Shown: in pieces, positions 61,170 through 64,000 of the stretch
Position numbering within the stretch: position 1 is the first letter of the stretch
Layout: each line of letters starts with the position of its first letter
Source: UBA5009 sp038043185
GTDB taxonomy: Bacteria; Bdellovibrionota; Bdellovibrionia; Bdellovibrionales; Bdellovibrionaceae
Assembly: GCA_038043185.1 (NCBI GenBank)
Contig: JBBTCO010000007.1
Location: 110,318-174,317 of the forward strand
Direction of reading: 5' to 3'
Length of the DNA: 64,000 nucleotides
Program-made: the position numbers and the translations under genes
The notes under the pieces: generated by a model
Database searches by the model: none
Told to the model about the DNA's origin: nothing
Seen by the model: the letters and a program-made list of their open reading frames with translations, nothing else

Positions 61170-61760
61170 ATGAAAATTTACACTCAAATATTTATCCTCT
61201 GTACTGCGGTTCTAATTATGGGCTGTGGAATTCAATCTATTCCTCAATCAAAAAATAACGTTGAAGCAAGTGTTGCGGAAATTACCAATCAATACAAAAG
61301 ACGAAGCGATTTGATTCCTAATTTGGTTGAAGTAGTTAAAGGTTTTGCAAAGCAAGAGTCTCAAGTTTTAATTCAAGTGACTGAAGCTCGTGCGAAAGCG
61401 ACATCAGTTACAATCGATCCGACGAAGATGTCGGCTGAAAAGCTCGCTGCGTTTTCTCAAGCACAAGGACAGTTGTCCCAAGCTTTGGGTAAATTGATGA
61501 TGATCACCGAAAATTATCCTCAATTAAAATCGGATCAAAATTTTCGTGATTTACAGGCGCAAATCGAAGGAACAGAAAATCGCATTACCATCGCCAGACA
61601 AAGATACATTGAGTCGATTAAAGAATTTAATAATCTGGTTGGTGTGCCGGTGACAAGTTGGACGAATGCTTTGTTTTATCATTACGAGAAAATGCCTCAG
61701 TGGGATTTGCCAGCGGAAGAAAAAGCTAAAGCTGAAAAGGCTCCAGAAGTTAAATTTTGA
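61170..61760 (+). CDS. lemA: LemA family lipoprotein
   Basis: Protein of 196 residues with a lipoprotein signal (LIMGC, Cys19) and the LemA core: NQYKRRSDLIPNLVEVVKGF, VTEARAKA, LMMITENYPQLKSDQNFRDL and YIESIKEFNNL. LemA proteins are helical envelope proteins of unclear function, commonly paired with TPM-domain genes as here. It is divergent from the fusion gene; the starts are close. AAGGAG precedes the ATG. Confidence 0.92.
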   Translation: MKIYTQIFILCTAVLIMGCGIQSIPQSKNNVEASVAEITNQYKRRSDLIPNLVEVVKGFAKQESQVLIQVTEARAKATSVTIDPTKMSAEKLAAFSQAQGQLSQALGKLMMITENYPQLKSDQNFRDLQAQIEGTENRITIARQRYIESIKEFNNLVGVPVTSWTNALFYHYEKMPQWDLPAEEKAKAEKAPEVKF

Positions 61761-62482
61761 AAATTCTTATTTCATTTTTAATATTATTTTCAGTTGCGAC
61801 CAGCAGTCGCGCCTATGATGTGCCCCCTTTAAAGGGGCCCGTCATGGACGAAGTTGGATTGCTTAATTCTTCTGAAAGTAATGAGTTGTCTAGCTTGTTA
61901 AGCGCCGTTAATTCTAAAGGCTTGGCGCAAATTCAAGTGGCCATTATTAAAAGCCTTAAGGGCGAAAATATTGAGTCCGTTTCAATCAACATGACCGATG
62001 CTTGGAAGCTTGGTGACGCAAAAAAAGACAATGGAATTCTGTTTCTTATTGCTGTCGAAGATAAAAAAATGCGCATTGAAGTCGGTCAAGGTTTTGAAGG
62101 TGATATTCCTGATTTAATGGCACGAAGAATTTTAGAAACGCGAGTGCAGCCTTTTTTTAAAGCGGGTCAGTTTTCGGCAGGAGTTCGTTCTGGTGTTCAA
62201 GAGATCTTAAAACGCATTGATCCGGCGATGACTCAAAATCACGAAGATGAAGTCATCGAATCGCCGCGGAAAAAAAAGAATAATTGGGTATTTTTAATTT
62301 ATATCTTTCTTTTTGCAATATTCAGTTTAGCACGTTCTACCCGCAGTGCCTTTGGAGGACGAAGCGGCCGGGGTTCTGGCTGGTACGGTGGAGGTGGCTT
62401 CGGTGGATCCAGTGGCGGAGGCGGTGGTTGGTCAGGTGGTGGTGGTGGATTCAGCGGTGGAGGGTCGTCCAGTGATTGGTAA
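61757..62482 (+). CDS. TPM-domain protein (YgcG family)
   Basis: Protein of 241 residues with a signal peptide (cleavage near SSRA), a TPM_phosphatase domain (~25-155, GPVMDEVGLLNSSESNELSS, DNGILFLIAVEDKKMRIEVG), a membrane segment (~175-193) and a Gly/Ser-rich tail (GGGFGGSSGGGGGWSGGGGG). The start is TTG at 61757, overlapping the lemA stop (TTGA). The Gly-rich tail is typical of the family. Confidence 0.88.
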   Translation: MKILISFLILFSVATSSRAYDVPPLKGPVMDEVGLLNSSESNELSSLLSAVNSKGLAQIQVAIIKSLKGENIESVSINMTDAWKLGDAKKDNGILFLIAVEDKKMRIEVGQGFEGDIPDLMARRILETRVQPFFKAGQFSAGVRSGVQEILKRIDPAMTQNHEDEVIESPRKKKNNWVFLIYIFLFAIFSLARSTRSAFGGRSGRGSGWYGGGGFGGSSGGGGGWSGGGGGFSGGGSSSDW

Positions 62483-63152
62483 TACAAGCTCGAAAACAGA
62501 TGTGCCCAAATGGGTACAAAAATATTTGAATCAAGAGGACGCACAGAAAATTAGTGATCTGGTGCAAAGTATTGAAACAAAAACTCGCGCCGAAATTGTT
62601 CCTATGATTGTCTTAAGATCTTCGGTCGTGGGTCACGTGCAGTTGCTCTTAACTTTAATTTTATTACTTATTTTTATTCCCTTAGAGTTTTATTATTTTA
62701 ATTGGTCTTCAGTGTACGTGTTTGATTTGTGGTTAGGATTGTCAGCCTTGGCTGCTTACGGTCTTTCGTTAGCCTTATCTGGAAACTTGTGGTTGCAAAG
62801 AGTTTTGACGCCAAATGCGGATGAGTCTACCCAAGTCTGGAATCGCGCCGAGCTTGAATTCTATCGTCAACAAATGAGCCACACGAAATCCAGGGCTGGA
62901 GTTTTCCTCTTTGTTTCTATTATGGAAAGAAAAGCAGTTCTCTTAACCGATGAGACTATTAACAAAGTGTTACCCAACGAAGTTTGGTCCCCCTTACTCA
63001 AGGAATTTTCCCTGTCTTTACATAAGGGTGAGTGGGCAAAGGGTTTTTCTGCCGCCCTTGAAAGATGCGGGGAGTTATTGGCTGAAAAATTTCCCTCCCA
63101 GGGCCACCAGGGAAGCAATGAGCTTGCAAATTTTCTGAGAATCAAAGAATAA
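62472..63152 (+). CDS. Second TPM-domain membrane protein
   Basis: Protein of 226 residues when started at GTG 62472, which has GGAGGG seven bases upstream inside the previous gene. It has a short TPM-like domain split by two membrane segments (~56-76 and ~83-105): ETKTRAEIVPMIVLRSS before and VFLFVSIMERKAVLLTDETI after. It completes the lemA-TPM-TPM trio. The longer frame upstream is only the Gly-rich region read in another frame. Confidence 0.82.
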   Translation: MIGNTSSKTDVPKWVQKYLNQEDAQKISDLVQSIETKTRAEIVPMIVLRSSVVGHVQLLLTLILLLIFIPLEFYYFNWSSVYVFDLWLGLSALAAYGLSLALSGNLWLQRVLTPNADESTQVWNRAELEFYRQQMSHTKSRAGVFLFVSIMERKAVLLTDETINKVLPNEVWSPLLKEFSLSLHKGEWAKGFSAALERCGELLAEKFPSQGHQGSNELANFLRIKE

Positions 63153-63174
63153 TCTTTTAAATCAAATCATATGT

Positions 63175-63251
63175 GCGGCCGTAGCTCAGCTGGATAGAGT
63201 ACTTGGCTTCGAACCAAGGAGTCGGGAGTTCGAATCTCTCCGGCCGCACCA
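63175..63251 (+). tRNA. tRNA-Arg (anticodon TCG)
   Basis: Full cloverleaf with encoded CCA. Acceptor GCGGCCG/CGGCCGC, D arm AGCTCAGCTGGATAGAGT, anticodon stem CTTGG/CCAAG with loop CTTCGAA (anticodon TCG, reads CGA), T arm GGGAGTTCGAATCTCTC. It stands alone. Confidence 0.97.
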
Positions 63252-63289
63252 GTTTTAATCCTTAGAAAATTCAATAGCTCGAACTAGGA

Positions 63290-63312
63290 CTTACAGACTG
63301 CCTGTAAGGTTT
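63290..63312 (+). terminator. Terminator after tRNA-Arg
   Basis: CTTACAG (63290-63296), loop ACTGC, CTGTAAG (63302-63308), then GTTTT. A seven-pair stem with a short T-run, placed 39 bases after the tRNA. Confidence 0.6.
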
Positions 63313-63321
63313 TAAGTTCTT

Positions 63322-63353
63322 GACAAATAGTGCATTATAATGCACTATTTGTC
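63322..63353. promoter_or_regulatory. Perfect 32-bp palindrome, toxin-antitoxin operator
   Basis: GACAAATAGTGCATTA followed directly by its exact reverse complement, ending two bases before the toxin start. TATAAT (63336-63341) at the centre could be the -10, giving a leader of only ~8 bases without a ribosome binding site. This would put the operator on the core promoter. Confidence 0.7.
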
Positions 63354-63355
63354 TC

Positions 63356-63655
63356 ATGAGGCTTAAGCGTACTTCCGAATATATTGAATGGTACGAGTCT
63401 CAACGACCCAAGGAAAAGGCACAAATTGCCAGACGGCTGACCAATATTGAAGAGCACGGGCATTTTGGAAGCATTCGAGATTTGGGTGATTTTTTGTCAG
63501 AGCTAAAGTGGATTAATGGCAGGCGAGTTTATTATTCGGTTATGGAAGATGATAGTGGCGATTTGACTTTATTAATCCTTGGAGGAAATAAAAATGGGCA
63601 AGATTCAGACATCAAAAAAGCTAGGAAAATCCTCAAAAAATACATTGAAGGCTAA
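63356..63655 (+). CDS. RelE/HigB-like toxin (Gp49 type)
   Basis: Protein of 99 residues in the phage-derived Gp49/HigB-like group: SEYIEWYESQRPKEKAQIA, DLGDFLSELKWINGRRVYYS, LLILGGNKNGQDSDIKKARK. Such toxins are ribosome-dependent mRNA interferases. The gene precedes its antitoxin, the reverse of the usual order but typical for this group. It overlaps the antitoxin gene by 62 bases. Confidence 0.85.
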   Translation: MRLKRTSEYIEWYESQRPKEKAQIARRLTNIEEHGHFGSIRDLGDFLSELKWINGRRVYYSVMEDDSGDLTLLILGGNKNGQDSDIKKARKILKKYIEG

Positions 63656-63950
63656 AGCTGTTGCGAAGCCACGCTTAAAAGCTGGCAGTCCAGCTTATGA
63701 TTACTCTGCAGCTTCAGAGTTGGCGAATCGCAAATTTATTTCTGAAGCCATCGCTGATGCGCTGATTGATGGAGATGCTGATGCAGTTCGTGAAATTCTT
63801 CTCTCGTATCTTGAGCAAGTGCATAAAGACCATTTCTATAAAGATGCAGGGATTTCGAGACGAGCGTTGTTTAAGCTGATGGAGCCAAATGCTAATCCAA
63901 CATTGGAAAGTTTGGCGAAGGTTTGTAAGGCTCTTGTTGAAGCGGCTTAA
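63594..63950 (+). CDS. HTH antitoxin of the Gp49/HigB-type module
   Basis: Protein of 118 residues with a disordered basic N-terminus (1-35) and a C-terminal Xre-like helix-turn-helix (DAGISRRALFKLMEPNANPT). The start at 63594 has GGAGG nine bases upstream, inside the toxin gene. It neutralises the toxin and probably binds the palindrome before the operon. Confidence 0.85.
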   Translation: MGKIQTSKKLGKSSKNTLKAKAVAKPRLKAGSPAYDYSAASELANRKFISEAIADALIDGDADAVREILLSYLEQVHKDHFYKDAGISRRALFKLMEPNANPTLESLAKVCKALVEAA

Positions 63951-63963
63951 CGAGCATTGAAAT

Positions 63964-63990
63964 GGAGGATTCTGTTTTTGAATCCTCCGT
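63964..63990 (+). terminator. Terminator after the toxin-antitoxin module
   Basis: GGAGGATTC (63964-63972), loop TGTTTTT, GAATCCTCC (63980-63988). A nine-pair perfect stem 14 bases after the antitoxin stop; the T-run after it is short. Confidence 0.6.
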
Positions 63991-64000
63991 TAATAATTGT

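Noticed and set aside
62299..62544. Minus-strand proline-rich reading frame
   Set aside because: It is the antisense of the Gly-rich tail of the TPM-domain protein.
63175..63251. tRNA-Arg as an integration site for an island carrying the second toxin-antitoxin module
   Set aside because: No integrase gene and no second copy of the tRNA 3' end is seen in the window.
1..64000. CRISPR array or cas genes
   Set aside because: I saw no regularly spaced direct repeats and no Cas-like protein.

Overview
The window is AT-rich chromosomal DNA of a Gram-negative predator-like bacterium, most likely a member of the Bdellovibrionota. That placement is inference. It rests on an orphan cyclic-di-GMP-I riboswitch RNA resembling the abundant merRNA of Bdellovibrio, a complete Bat (aerotolerance) operon, a DUF1844 protein, many secreted proteases and lytic transglycosylases, and remnants of a TIGR02147-like gene. 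One stretch of 100 N (49956-50055) marks a scaffold join.

Layout. 1-4925: the 3' part of an NHL/RHS-repeat giant protein with a glycine-rich C-terminal tip, followed by two small membrane proteins. 4975-5580: an AbrB/RelE-type toxin-antitoxin pair with a visible promoter and operator. 5641-8212: a probable gene remnant, a response regulator and a CheA-type histidine kinase. 8215-10789 (minus): an HtrA/DegP protease, a DUF1844 protein and an HtpX-like protein whose zinc motif reads HQVCH (catalytic Glu replaced by Gln). 10933-18433: moxR, DUF58, an unknown membrane protein, batA, batB, batC and batD. 18473-22301: two lytic transglycosylases, one with LysM repeats. 22302-23065: the orphan riboswitch RNA (minus) and a very large inverted repeat. 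23066-28278 (minus): mrp, glpQ and a three-gene ABC importer in one tightly packed run.

28328-33679 is an accessory region. It holds a degenerate J-like membrane protein, an unknown secreted protein, a secreted trypsin-like protease coupled to a TPR/winged-helix protein (with shared palindromes at both ends of the cluster), a broken TIGR02147-like fragment, a RAYT-type Y1 transposase and a small dihaem cytochrome c. 33793-47694 (plus) is housekeeping: glyS, ppdK, smc, ftsY, an unlisted 38-residue ORF, zapA, 5-formyl-THF cyclo-ligase, rny, tyrS and a ferredoxin.

47699-52048 holds a hydrolase, a PilZ membrane protein, a gene broken by frameshifts at the scaffold join, and an IscA-type/IscS Fe-S pair. 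52086-54344 is a B12-dependent ribonucleotide reductase ended by a strong bidirectional terminator. 54521-56223 holds three secreted proteins of unknown function. 56407-63152 holds an acyl-CoA dehydrogenase, a TrmH methyltransferase, queF, a HAD lipoprotein, an unusual pseudouridine synthase-methyltransferase fusion, and lemA with two TPM-domain genes. A tRNA-Arg(TCG) and a second toxin-antitoxin module with a perfect 32-bp palindrome close the window.

The points most worth a second look are the orphan riboswitch, the protease/TPR-winged-helix cluster with its shared operator-like sites, the HQVCH pseudoprotease, the large inverted duplication behind the ABC ATPase, and the false scaffold gap.
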